From the NCBI GenBank assembly GCA_019633985.1, contig JAHQWE010000017.1, positions 1 through 58,024 on the forward strand: a DNA stretch of 58,024 nucleotides. The letters run 5' to 3'. This DNA comes from Acidiferrobacterales bacterium (lineage in GTDB: Bacteria > Pseudomonadota > Gammaproteobacteria > Arenicellales > Poriferihabitantaceae). The notes under the pieces were generated by a model that saw nothing but the letters and a program-made list of their open reading frames with translations, ran no database searches and was not told where the DNA came from. The position numbers and the translations under genes are program-made. Below are positions 16,924 to 25,336 of this stretch, piece by piece. The first letter of the stretch is position 1, and each line of letters starts with the position of its first letter.

Positions 16924-17065
16924 TCACCTGACCGTTCAGTCATCTCACCTGACCGAAAGGATAGGTTGAAAGTCGCACTCACTTGATTCCCTGTCCCATG
17001 GTGTATGCCAGGTATCTTTTGCTCGTTCAAACTGGTCTTTTGAAGTCTTGTTGGGAATCACCTGA
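16924..17065. promoter_or_regulatory. Three TCACCTGA direct repeats between the divergent operons
   Basis: TCACCTGACCG occurs at 16924-16934 and again at 16945-16955, exactly 21 bases apart (two helical turns), and TCACCTGA recurs at 17058-17065. All lie in the 232-base region between the leftward H-NOX group and the rightward deacetylase operon. Same-face spacing of identical boxes is typical of a transcription factor site. The neighbouring NarL-type regulator is the first candidate; this is inferred. Confidence 0.5.
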
Positions 17066-17077
17066 AAAATCAGAATA

Positions 17078-17097
17078 CCCCCATCAAATTACGGGGG
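17078..17097 (+). promoter_or_regulatory. Hairpin covering the ribosome binding site of the deacetylase gene
   Basis: CCCCC (17078-17082) can pair with GGGGG (17093-17097) across a 10-base loop. The G-run ends 6 bases before the GTG start and is the only Shine-Dalgarno-like sequence there, so pairing would hide it. This could lower or switch translation of the first gene of the operon. The structure is short and its effect is inferred. Confidence 0.4.
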
Positions 17098-17103
17098 CAA
17101 ACT

Positions 17104-18090
17104 GTGAACAACAAAATTTTAATAGTCGATGACGACCAAGACATTCTCTTAATTTTAGAGCGTTGGTTAAAAGATTCGGGTTATACGAACGTAAAAACGA
17201 CAGATTCTGGGGGTGAAGCGATCGCGCTTCTTAAGCAAGAGTGGGATTTGATTGTCTCTGACATATTTCTGCCAGACCTGGACGGAATCGACTACGCACA
17301 ATTAATCAAAGAAAAATATCAGGCATGTGGTGTTTTGCTGATGACTGGTAGTTTGAGCACCGACGTTACATTGCGCGCTTTGGATACCAATATCGATGGA
17401 TTTTTAAGTAAACCGGTAAATAAAGAGAAATTGTTATCGAAAGTGCGAGAGCATCTGCGAAAGATCGTTAGCAGTAGTGCTGTTTCACCAAAGCAGAAAG
17501 TGCTGGCTATTGGAGCTCATCCTGACGACGTCGAAATTGGCTGCGGTGGGATATTGGTAAACCACAGAAACAACGGTGATGAAATTGGAATTCTCACTTT
17601 ATCCAGCGGTAAATGTGGTGGTGATACGGCGCTGAGAATTAAAGAGTCAATGAACGCAGCCGCAATACTTCAAGCAAAATTATTTATGGGCGATCTGGAA
17701 GACACCAATATCTCAGAAGGTGCAGAAACGATTGAAACGATTTCCAGGGTAATTCAAGAATTCGAACCAGACATCGTTTATACACATTCTAAAAATGATT
17801 CGCATCAGGATCACCGAAATTGTTACCGAGCCACAATTGTTTCAGCTCGCTCAGTAAAGGAGTTGCAAAGCTATCAAAGTCCTTCTTCGAACATTCACTT
17901 TATGCCTTCTCGTTTTGTTGATATCAGCAAATCGATAACTGAAAAGAAAGATCTTATTTCCTGCTACCGGACACAAACAACTAAATGTCGGTATTTGAAG
18001 GAATCACTTATTACTTCCACAGCGGAATATTGGGGGCGCTACGCAGGTTTTGGACTTGTTGAGCCACTGGAAGTTATTAGAACTACTTAA
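17104..18090 (+). CDS. Receiver domain fused to PIG-L/LmbE-type deacetylase
   Basis: 328 residues in two domains. Residues 1-120 are a complete response-regulator receiver: D9-D11, phospho-acceptor D53 (IVSDIFLPDLDG), T81 and K103 (LSKPV). Residues 132-325 are a PIG-L/LmbE zinc hydrolase: AHPDDVEIGCGG at 138-149 (H139, D142) and H228 to H237 (HSKNDSHQDH), with the HPDD and DH zinc ligands intact. Family members remove acetyl from N-acetylglucosamine conjugates (mycothiol, bacillithiol, GPI precursors). A receiver as N-terminal partner suggests activity controlled by phosphorylation, perhaps from the divergent H-NOX kinase. It is the first gene of a five-gene operon; the start is GTG inside a hairpin region. 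Confidence 0.9.
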   Translation: MNNKILIVDDDQDILLILERWLKDSGYTNVKTTDSGGEAIALLKQEWDLIVSDIFLPDLDGIDYAQLIKEKYQACGVLLMTGSLSTDVTLRALDTNIDGFLSKPVNKEKLLSKVREHLRKIVSSSAVSPKQKVLAIGAHPDDVEIGCGGILVNHRNNGDEIGILTLSSGKCGGDTALRIKESMNAAAILQAKLFMGDLEDTNISEGAETIETISRVIQEFEPDIVYTHSKNDSHQDHRNCYRATIVSARSVKELQSYQSPSSNIHFMPSRFVDISKSITEKKDLISCYRTQTTKCRYLKESLITSTAEYWGRYAGFGLVEPLEVIRTT

Positions 18091-18111
18091 ACGACTAAAT
18101 CGAACAAAACT

Positions 18112-19098
18112 ATGAATATATTACTTACAGGCGCAGGGGGTTCTGCGGCAATTGCTTTCTTGAATGCGACTTCTCAAATGAACGATATCAATATCTTTAT
18201 GGCTGATATGGATAAGCATTCTACAGGTCTATATCTAGTTCCAGCTGAGCGTCGTGCGATTGTTCCAGCTGGAAACAGCAAAGAGTTTCCTGAATACGTG
18301 CTTTCCCTTTGTATCGAAAACGAGATAGATGTGTTGATTCCAACCGTGGACTGCGAACTCGCACCGCTGGCGTCTCAAAGAGGCAAGTTTGAAGAAGCGG
18401 GTGTCACGCTGATCACATCACCTACATCAACACTGCGAGACTGCTATGACAAATACCAGTTGATGCAGGTGTTGAAAGACGTGGTACCCCTGGTGCCATT
18501 TCAATTGTTGGATGACCAAACCGATATTGATTCTCTTTCTTTCCCTCTCATAGCGAAACCAAGGAGCGGTAGCGGTTCCCGTGATATCGCCTTAATCAAA
18601 ACGCCGGCGGATCTGAATGTAATTCCCCGCGATGGAACGTTCTTACTCCAGGGTTATCTTCCGGGAAAAGAGTTCTCCGTTGATGTTTTTGTTAATAAAA
18701 GCGGGAAGGCGATTGCGAAGGTTGTGAGGGAGCGAATCAAGGTAGATTCCGGGATCGCTGTAATTAGTCAGACACTGGTTGATGAAAAAATCAGTGACAT
18801 GGCAGCAAAAATTGCTACCCATCTGGGCATTAGATATGTAGCCAATGTTCAGCTCAAAATGGATGAATACGGGCAACCACGGTTGCTCGAGATCAATCCG
18901 CGTTTCCCGGGAACGATGCCGCTCACCGTTGCATCTGGTGTCAATATGCCGGAGTTGTGTATTCGTGAAATTCGTGGAGAAACGCTTCCCACCGATATGG
19001 AATATAAAACTATTGCGATGGTGAGAAGCTGGAAAGAAACCTATCTGCCGGCTTCTGAATTTCACAACCAGTTGGCAGCACCTGCCATTGGCGCGTAA
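18112..19098 (+). CDS. ATP-grasp carboxylate-amine ligase
   Basis: 328-residue ATP-grasp enzyme of the CarB/PylC-like group. N-terminal Rossmann-like lobe begins ILLTGAGGSAAIAF; the ATP-binding lobe has FPLIAKPRSGSGSRDI (K149) and LLQGYLPGKEFSVDVF (178-193); the metal ligands are in LLEINPRFPG (E260, N262). Such enzymes activate a carboxylate as acyl phosphate and join it to an amine or thiol. It lies 21 bases after the deacetylase, so a simple model is that the deacetylase frees an amino-sugar amine and this enzyme acylates it, perhaps with an amino acid. The substrate is not known. Confidence 0.85.
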   Translation: MNILLTGAGGSAAIAFLNATSQMNDINIFMADMDKHSTGLYLVPAERRAIVPAGNSKEFPEYVLSLCIENEIDVLIPTVDCELAPLASQRGKFEEAGVTLITSPTSTLRDCYDKYQLMQVLKDVVPLVPFQLLDDQTDIDSLSFPLIAKPRSGSGSRDIALIKTPADLNVIPRDGTFLLQGYLPGKEFSVDVFVNKSGKAIAKVVRERIKVDSGIAVISQTLVDEKISDMAAKIATHLGIRYVANVQLKMDEYGQPRLLEINPRFPGTMPLTVASGVNMPELCIREIRGETLPTDMEYKTIAMVRSWKETYLPASEFHNQLAAPAIGA

Positions 19099-19124
19099 GT
19101 CATTTTTTATTGACGAGATTACCA

Positions 19125-20435
19125 ATGAATATGTCATCAAAAATACTTACGGCAGCGTTAGCAGCTACATGTTTAAGCTACGGCGAGATAACCGCGGCGC
19201 AATGCAATTCTCATGATGCAATCGAGAGTTTTATCAACCAGCAATTTGAGGCCGCTAATGAAAAATTTATTCAGTGTCTTAACGCTGAAGAAAATATTGC
19301 AGAGAGCAACTTTTATCTAGGACTGATTGCCCGAAATGCAAAGGAGTTGGATAAAGCAGAACAATTTTTCAAGTCGGCGACTATGGCTGATCCAAGAAAC
19401 GAAATTTATCAACTGGATCTGGCCGTTACGTTGGAGTGGAAAGGCGAACTACGGCGCGCGCTGGCTATCTATAAGACGCTGTCCGATAACCAGAGTCTGA
19501 CTCCAGCAAAACTCGGTAAAGCCAGAATGCTGCACTGGATGGGGCAGATTGAACAGTCTCTTGAAATCTATCGTGAAATGCTCAAAAACGAGCCAGAAAA
19601 CAAAGCGATTAAAACTGGTTTGGGGTTCGCCTTGATATCTAACTATGAGCTGAACGAGGCGCGAGAGCACTTTGAGCAAATCCTGCGGAAAGAGAGCAGT
19701 AATGTATCCGCTATGGATGGCTTGACAATGCTGGATAACGTCAAAGCCAGAAAGCTGGACCTGAGTTATGGCTCAGTTCAGTCCGCTGGAAAGGAAACGC
19801 TGGGATCGCTTCGCATTTCTTACACATCAGCCGAGAGCTACCGGTTTCGGTGGGGGTTTGAACACTTTATTTACGAGCAGCCTGTCATTACACCGAATTT
19901 GAATAGCATACCGGATAACCAGTCGATAAAAAATTCGTTCGGCCTGTCAGGATCCTACCGCATCAACGCAAAATCGTCACTCTATTATTCTGGCGCAAGA
20001 CAGTCGCTGACTGGAGACTCCACGAGACTCAAGTTACAACTTGAACTTACCCTCAAGGATACTATAGACAATACGATTCTTGCCGGAGTGATTCCTTCTT
20101 ACTCCTCAGGTTCTGTTGAGAACACATTGGGATATGCGGGTTATGTATTCAACAATTCCACTTCGTATGCCCCGATGGTGCAACTCTTTTATAACGAGAA
20201 CGAAAAGGATGGCACCAGCACTGCGCTTTCAATCTCGTTAACGAAGAGCTATGGCAAGAAAAATTACTTTCAATTAGGCGGTAGCACCAGCAGAACTGAA
20301 ACGAGCAGCGCGAGTTCAGTGTTCGCTAACGTCCACCACTTTGTGAGTGGCAACACAGCCATCTCTGCAAAATATTTAAACAATTTTTTTACTAACGAGA
20401 CAACATTTACATTAGGTATTTCCCATGAATTCTGA
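19125..20435 (+). CDS. TPR protein with C-terminal outer-membrane beta-barrel (YaiO-like)
   Basis: About 436 residues. A signal peptide (KILTAALAATCLSYGEITAA) leads into tetratricopeptide-type helices (about 35-205: FYLGLIARNAKELDKAEQFF, ALAIYKTLSDNQSL, ARMLHWMGQIEQSLEIYREM) and then beta strands (about 215 to the end) closing with the terminal phenylalanine of outer-membrane barrels (GISHEF). TPR plus barrel is the plan of YaiO and, at larger size, of the polysaccharide exporters PgaA and BcsC. It could be an export or surface-anchoring factor for the product of this operon. I chose ATG 19125 because the upstream TTG at 19110 adds only a few residues before the signal peptide. Confidence 0.75.
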   Translation: MNMSSKILTAALAATCLSYGEITAAQCNSHDAIESFINQQFEAANEKFIQCLNAEENIAESNFYLGLIARNAKELDKAEQFFKSATMADPRNEIYQLDLAVTLEWKGELRRALAIYKTLSDNQSLTPAKLGKARMLHWMGQIEQSLEIYREMLKNEPENKAIKTGLGFALISNYELNEAREHFEQILRKESSNVSAMDGLTMLDNVKARKLDLSYGSVQSAGKETLGSLRISYTSAESYRFRWGFEHFIYEQPVITPNLNSIPDNQSIKNSFGLSGSYRINAKSSLYYSGARQSLTGDSTRLKLQLELTLKDTIDNTILAGVIPSYSSGSVENTLGYAGYVFNNSTSYAPMVQLFYNENEKDGTSTALSISLTKSYGKKNYFQLGGSTSRTETSSASSVFANVHHFVSGNTAISAKYLNNFFTNETTFTLGISHEF

Positions 20436-21006
20436 GCAAGTTATCAACAACAATCCATATATTTCCAATTTTAACCAACCAGTTGCAATGGAGCAGTCTG
20501 CTGAACCCAAAAAAGTACTGTTCGTTTGCTATGGAAATATCTGCAGGTCGCCAAGTGCACAGGGAATTTTCGACTTCTTGGCTGCAATTGACAAAAAAAG
20601 CATGGCCTTTGAATCAGATTCAGCAGGTACACATGACTTTCATATTGGCAAAGCGCCAGATCCAAGAGCGATTCGTGCTCTCGGAGACGCAGGTTTAGAT
20701 ATCTCAGGTTTAAAGTGCAGGCAACTAGGTGTTTCAGACTTTCGAGAATTTGATCACATCATTGTAATGGATCAGAGAAATCTTGAATTCGTTTCCAAAG
20801 TTTGCCCCGCTCAGTACATGGGCAAAGTAACGATGATCACAGAGTATTCGCCAGATTCAGAACTCAATGTCATTCCAGATCCGTTTCACGGCACAGATGC
20901 AGATTTCGATGTTATGGTGAATCAGCTATTCGTGGTTTGTAAGTCGCTGGTCGAAAGTCTGAGCGCCGATATGCAGACAAGAGAAAACAATGGAGATGGA
21001 GAATAG
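20425..21006 (+). CDS. Low-molecular-weight protein tyrosine phosphatase
   Basis: 193 residues with the complete signature C35-YGNIC-R41-S42 (CX5R loop) and the general-acid D152-P153 (VIPDPFHG). Such phosphatases (Wzb, Etp) act on BY-kinases or sugar-synthesis enzymes and are common in polysaccharide operons. Its start overlaps the stop of the TPR/barrel gene by 11 bases and it ends 2 bases before glmS, so it is tightly coupled in the operon. No partner tyrosine kinase lies in the window. An N-terminal extension of about 28 residues precedes the fold; a start at the internal ATG (20488) is possible. Confidence 0.88.
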   Translation: MNSEQVINNNPYISNFNQPVAMEQSAEPKKVLFVCYGNICRSPSAQGIFDFLAAIDKKSMAFESDSAGTHDFHIGKAPDPRAIRALGDAGLDISGLKCRQLGVSDFREFDHIIVMDQRNLEFVSKVCPAQYMGKVTMITEYSPDSELNVIPDPFHGTDADFDVMVNQLFVVCKSLVESLSADMQTRENNGDGE

Positions 21007-21008
21007 TT

Positions 21009-22841
21009 ATGTGTGGAATTGTTGGTGCAACTGCACAAAATGAAGTAGTGAATCTCATTGTTGACGGACTTCGAACACTGGAATATCGTGGATATGATTC
21101 AGCAGGTATTGCTGCGCAAAATGCTGAGGAAGTGATGATTCGAAAAGAACCAGGGAAGATTTCTGCTTTGCAAAATAGTCTGGTGAAAAATCCGGTCAGC
21201 GGAAACTGCGCGATAGGACACACCCGATGGGCGACCCATGGAAAGCCTAACCGGGAAAACGCGCATCCTCATGTTTCAGGGAATGCTATTGCTGTAGTGC
21301 ATAACGGCATTATCGAGAATAGTGCAGAACTCAAACAATTGTTGGTGAACTGTGGTTATCGATTTGCGTCTGAAACCGACTCCGAAACGATCCCACACCT
21401 GGTTGATTTATACCTCAGCGCGGGGAATAGTTTCTTTGAAGCGTGCCGTAAGGCGATTAGCCATCTGGAAGGTTCTTATGCCGTTGCCATTACTTTTGCG
21501 AACGAACCAGGAAAAATAATTGCGGCAAGAAAAGGAAGCCCGCTTATAGTTGCGCAGGGCGAGCAGGGGTTTATGGTGGTGTCGGACGTTATCGCTTTGC
21601 AAGAAAAAAACCAGATTGTGTATTATTTGGAAGAGGGGGATATTGCCGAAGTTTCTGCAGATAACTGTGAGTTTTACGATTCTAAAGGTAAAAGGGTCAG
21701 CCGCACAGGTACACGATTGGGCCAGAGCGAATGTGTCGCTACAAAGAAGGACTTTGACAGTTTTATGCAAAAGGAAATTTTTGAACAGCCCGAAGCGGTA
21801 CGCGCCACTCTTGCAAGACGTCTAGTGAATGGCAAGGTATCGGAGCGACTGTTTGACAAAGGTAGCAGCGCGATCCTTGACGGCGTAGAAAATATCCATA
21901 TTGTGGCTTGTGGTACCTCGCTAAATGCAGGCCACGTAGCGAAGTACTGGCTGGAGTCAGTAGCAGGTATCCCTTGTCAGGTGGAGATTGCCAGTGAATA
22001 TAGATATCGCAATCCAGTGGTGCCACCTAAGACATTATTTCTCTCAATTTCTCAATCGGGCGAGACGGCGGATACCCTGGCTGCTCTGAGGTTTGCCAAT
22101 GATTCACCTTATCTTGGTTCTTTAGGGATTTGCAATACAAACAACAGTTCTTTGTTTCGCGAAAGCGAAGCGGCAATTCTAACGAAAGCGGGTGTGGAAG
22201 TCGGGGTTGCTTCAACTAAGGCACTAACCACACAACTCACAGCGTTAGCACTTTTAGTTCTCAAGATTGGTGAGCTGAGAAACACTCCTGATGCAGTTCT
22301 GCATAATATCGCGGATGCACTTTTGAATCTTCCAAGCGCCCTGGACGAAGCCTTGAAAACAGAAGAGAAAATCAAGGAGGTTGCGCGATCTATTTCACGG
22401 CATAAAAGTGTGTTATTTCTCGGCCGCGGCCATCACTATCCGGTTGCAGTTGAGGGAGCGCTGAAGCTCAAAGAAATATCTTATGTGCATGCAGAGGCCT
22501 ACGCCGCGGGAGAATTGAAACACGGACCCCTCGCATTGGTTGATGGAAGTATGCCAGTGGTCGTATTATGTCCTGAAAATAATTTGCTCGAGAAACTGTC
22601 TTCAAATATTGAAGAGGTAAAAGCAAGGCATGGGCAGGTTTACTTGTTAGCCGATCATGACATTAGCAGTCAAACTTGCAGAGGCGCAAAAAATACGATC
22701 GAATTCGAGGGTGGCGACAGCTTTATTTCTCCGATTATCTTCAATGTTCCTCTACAATTACTCGCTTATCATACGGCAGAATTTTTGGGGAAAAATGTGG
22801 ATCAGCCTAGAAATCTGGCTAAATCTGTTACTGTCGAATAA
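21009..22841 (+). CDS. glmS: Glutamine-fructose-6-phosphate aminotransferase
   Basis: 610-residue two-domain enzyme making glucosamine-6-phosphate from fructose-6-phosphate and glutamine, the entry to UDP-GlcNAc. Nucleophile C2 follows the initial methionine (MCGIVGA), with GHTRWATHG in the glutaminase half; two SIS sugar-isomerase domains follow (SISQSGETADTLAAL, then LGRGHHYPVAVEGALKLKE), ending in AKSVTVE. The length is standard. Housekeeping glmS usually sits near glmU and the atp operon; here it closes an operon of deacetylase, ligase, export-type protein and phosphatase, so it may be a dedicated copy raising amino-sugar supply. Whether another copy exists cannot be seen. Confidence 0.95.
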   Translation: MCGIVGATAQNEVVNLIVDGLRTLEYRGYDSAGIAAQNAEEVMIRKEPGKISALQNSLVKNPVSGNCAIGHTRWATHGKPNRENAHPHVSGNAIAVVHNGIIENSAELKQLLVNCGYRFASETDSETIPHLVDLYLSAGNSFFEACRKAISHLEGSYAVAITFANEPGKIIAARKGSPLIVAQGEQGFMVVSDVIALQEKNQIVYYLEEGDIAEVSADNCEFYDSKGKRVSRTGTRLGQSECVATKKDFDSFMQKEIFEQPEAVRATLARRLVNGKVSERLFDKGSSAILDGVENIHIVACGTSLNAGHVAKYWLESVAGIPCQVEIASEYRYRNPVVPPKTLFLSISQSGETADTLAALRFANDSPYLGSLGICNTNNSSLFRESEAAILTKAGVEVGVASTKALTTQLTALALLVLKIGELRNTPDAVLHNIADALLNLPSALDEALKTEEKIKEVARSISRHKSVLFLGRGHHYPVAVEGALKLKEISYVHAEAYAAGELKHGPLALVDGSMPVVVLCPENNLLEKLSSNIEEVKARHGQVYLLADHDISSQTCRGAKNTIEFEGGDSFISPIIFNVPLQLLAYHTAEFLGKNVDQPRNLAKSVTVE

Positions 22842-22852
22842 TTCTGCTTCGA

Positions 22853-22896
22853 ATTTCCGCTGCCTTATCTTCGAATAAAGATGAAGCAGCGGAAAT
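22853..22896 (+). terminator. Long hairpin after glmS
   Basis: ATTTCCGCTGC (22853-22863) and GCAGCGGAAAT (22886-22896) form an 11-bp stem; inside, ATCTT (22867-22871) and AAGAT (22878-22882) can extend it. It begins 12 bases after the glmS stop and lies between convergent genes. Only short T-runs follow, so it is a probable terminator or 3' stabiliser. Confidence 0.6.
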
Positions 22897-22990
22897 AGAT
22901 TTATCACTTCGAAAATAACAGTGTTTGCCCAATCTGGAAGAAACAAATTGCCTGGTAAATCAGAGTGAAACTGATCTTTCTAGCAGCAAT

Positions 22991-25336
22991 TTAGCCTGGG
23001 GTTTTTTTCGGATCAGTTGACTCTTCCAGCGGTTCCTCCACAGATTCCGCCGCCGCGGCACCGATCTCCTTGAACTCGTCTTCGCCAAGCTGCTCGTTTT
23101 TATCAAGTCCGGGAATGTGAACCATGACTTGCTTGCGTGCAAATGGAATGCCGGCCTCATCAAAGGCTTTTTGTACGCGCACGTATACTTCCTTACGAAT
23201 CATAAACTGCTTGCCAGGTTTGGCCATAAATTTACCACGCACGACGATACCGTTGTCATCAACCTCGGCAACACCCTGGGATTTGAAGGGTTCGAGAAAG
23301 TCCTCCCCTAAGATGGGGTCTTGTAATAGATCGGCACCAATTCCTTTAAATATTTTCTTCACCTTGTTGATATCGGTGTCAAACGGCACTCGAAACCGCA
23401 GCTTCATAATGACCCAATCACGACTGAAGTTGGTTAGTTTGGGAATTTCACCGTAAGGGATAGTGTGCACCAGTCCTCGGTGGTGGCGTAATCGCAGTGA
23501 TCTAAGTGAAATCTTTTCGACATTGCCCATGGTGCCGCCGACATCGATATATTCACCCACTCTGAATGCATCATCTGCCAGAAAAAAGAGACCGGAGACA
23601 ATGTCCTTGACCAGTGTCTGTGCCCCAAAACCGATTGCCAGACCAACCACCCCAGCGCCAGCCAAAATGGGGCCGATATTTACTCCCCAATTATCTAGCA
23701 ACATAATAATCGAAACGATCACGATCAAAACCTGTGCGGTCTTTTTGATAATGGGCAGCAATGTGGCCACACGAGATAGACCGACTCCGCCGATTTCCCC
23801 ACCACCCCCGTCTTCGCCTTCTTCAGCATTACCTGCCTCGGCCGCCATCCAGTAGCCAATAAACGCGGAGACTAACTCCCAGGATATATAGGCAATCAAA
23901 ACGATAAACAAAAATTCAACTAAAGTGCCTGCCGCTTTTGCCCCGAGCCCCGAATTGGCGAGATCCATCAAGTTCAACCCCCAAAGCGACGCGAGAGCAT
24001 AAAACACGACACCAACAACAAGAACTCGACCTACGCGCAACAAACCCTGCTGCATGTTTCTTCTTGCCTTTCCTGCTGCTTCCGTTTCCTCTTCTGAAGT
24101 GGGAACGCCCTTGGCAACGAATAATGACACATTGGCATCGATACCCGGCCAGAGAAAAATAACGATAAAAGTGATGTAAACAGCCCCCGTGGAGTAGACC
24201 GCTACATCAGAGTTATTAACAACCAATTCGACCAGCAGGTATTTACTGAATATCAGTAAGATCGCGATTTTGGGCCAGTGGGCTGCAAACCAGCTCAAAT
24301 CCTCGGGGACAACCTCTCCAATTGCCAGACTCACTCGTTTTTTATTCTCAATCAGAATTTCTGTTAGAGCCTCTCGGTTGTACCAGATGGTGAATGCAGG
24401 AACGATGTAGATCGAAATATTCATCCAGTAACCCAGGGTGCGCATATAGTTATAGCCGCCGTAGTCTTGATCTCCAACCTGGATAAACAAATAAAAGGTG
24501 TTATGCATTGCGACAATAAACAGTGCTGTCAACGAAAAGCTCACGGTAAGTGATTGCGCCCTTTCATCAGTAGTATTACAAATTCTGAGGTCGGGTCTTG
24601 AAGGTGCAAAAAAGAATCGACAAATAACAAAGGCGAGCAGTCCGGCAAAAACACCCCGAGTGAATATGGTGGCGAGCTGGTTCATTAATGTGCCATCAGC
24701 AATAAAGGTATTCACGGTGATCGCACTTGCCACTAGAAATGCCAGCACCCCTAAGATGTCATAGGACAATCTGGTGTAGAGGATTTTGAGAATGCCCCAT
24801 AATTTAGTCGAAGATGCGTCAATGAGCTTTTGCTTCTTCTTGCGAAAAAATAGCGTGACCATTCTCTCGGCAGCAACACCCACTCCGATCGCTAAGAGAA
24901 TGACGAGAAATGCCTTGCCAAATCCATCTTCTGTGGAGGCGCGAATCGTATGACCAATCTTCGAGAAGATGTCTGGGATATCACCAACATCACGGAGCGA
25001 TTCCTTTGCATAGCCCCAATAGTTTTCAAAACGTTGTTCGATAACACCGATCGCACCAACCTCGCTAGCCGCTGCGTTTTCCCTGGATTCTGCGACCGCA
25101 TCAAGGCGTTCGATCAACAACGCTCGCACAGCGTCATCACTCAAAGTAGAAACGAGATTTCTGACGTCCTCTTTGCTTTGTGGGTCGACAATTTCAACGG
25201 TTATCTCCTGTTTGTCGGTTTGCGTGACGGGGAGACCTTGAGCAGAAGCGGAGTTGAAGTGAAAGAGTGCACAGACAACAAATAGCACCAAAACCAACTG
25301 TTTACGACCTAGGTAGGAGAGGAGGGGGTAGGACAT
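22991..25336 (-). CDS. Large MscS-family mechanosensitive channel
   Basis: 781 residues. Signal peptide at about 1-32 (cut after SASA), a periplasmic helical region (about 33-125), several membrane helices (about 135-540), then the MscS core: pore helix GAGVVGLAIGFGAQTLVKD near 575, the beta domain DAFRVGEYIDVGGTMGNVEK, and the alpha/beta domain to about 745. The C-terminal tail is acidic and proline-poor. Such long channels open on membrane tension and release solutes on hypo-osmotic shock. It sits next to betaine and glucosylglycerate genes, in keeping with a salt-stress region, and converges on the glmS operon. Confidence 0.85.
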   Translation of the reverse strand: MSYPLLSYLGRKQLVLVLFVVCALFHFNSASAQGLPVTQTDKQEITVEIVDPQSKEDVRNLVSTLSDDAVRALLIERLDAVAESRENAAASEVGAIGVIEQRFENYWGYAKESLRDVGDIPDIFSKIGHTIRASTEDGFGKAFLVILLAIGVGVAAERMVTLFFRKKKQKLIDASSTKLWGILKILYTRLSYDILGVLAFLVASAITVNTFIADGTLMNQLATIFTRGVFAGLLAFVICRFFFAPSRPDLRICNTTDERAQSLTVSFSLTALFIVAMHNTFYLFIQVGDQDYGGYNYMRTLGYWMNISIYIVPAFTIWYNREALTEILIENKKRVSLAIGEVVPEDLSWFAAHWPKIAILLIFSKYLLVELVVNNSDVAVYSTGAVYITFIVIFLWPGIDANVSLFVAKGVPTSEEETEAAGKARRNMQQGLLRVGRVLVVGVVFYALASLWGLNLMDLANSGLGAKAAGTLVEFLFIVLIAYISWELVSAFIGYWMAAEAGNAEEGEDGGGGEIGGVGLSRVATLLPIIKKTAQVLIVIVSIIMLLDNWGVNIGPILAGAGVVGLAIGFGAQTLVKDIVSGLFFLADDAFRVGEYIDVGGTMGNVEKISLRSLRLRHHRGLVHTIPYGEIPKLTNFSRDWVIMKLRFRVPFDTDINKVKKIFKGIGADLLQDPILGEDFLEPFKSQGVAEVDDNGIVVRGKFMAKPGKQFMIRKEVYVRVQKAFDEAGIPFARKQVMVHIPGLDKNEQLGEDEFKEIGAAAAESVEEPLEESTDPKKTPG

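Noticed and set aside
16924-16955. Repeats considered as the start of a CRISPR array
   Set aside because: Only two 11-bp copies with a 10-base gap and a distant third; far too short and no cas genes.
23124-23855. 110- and 130-residue plus-strand frames opposite the MscS gene
   Set aside because: Shadow frames rich in S, P, T and R, antisense to conserved channel domains.
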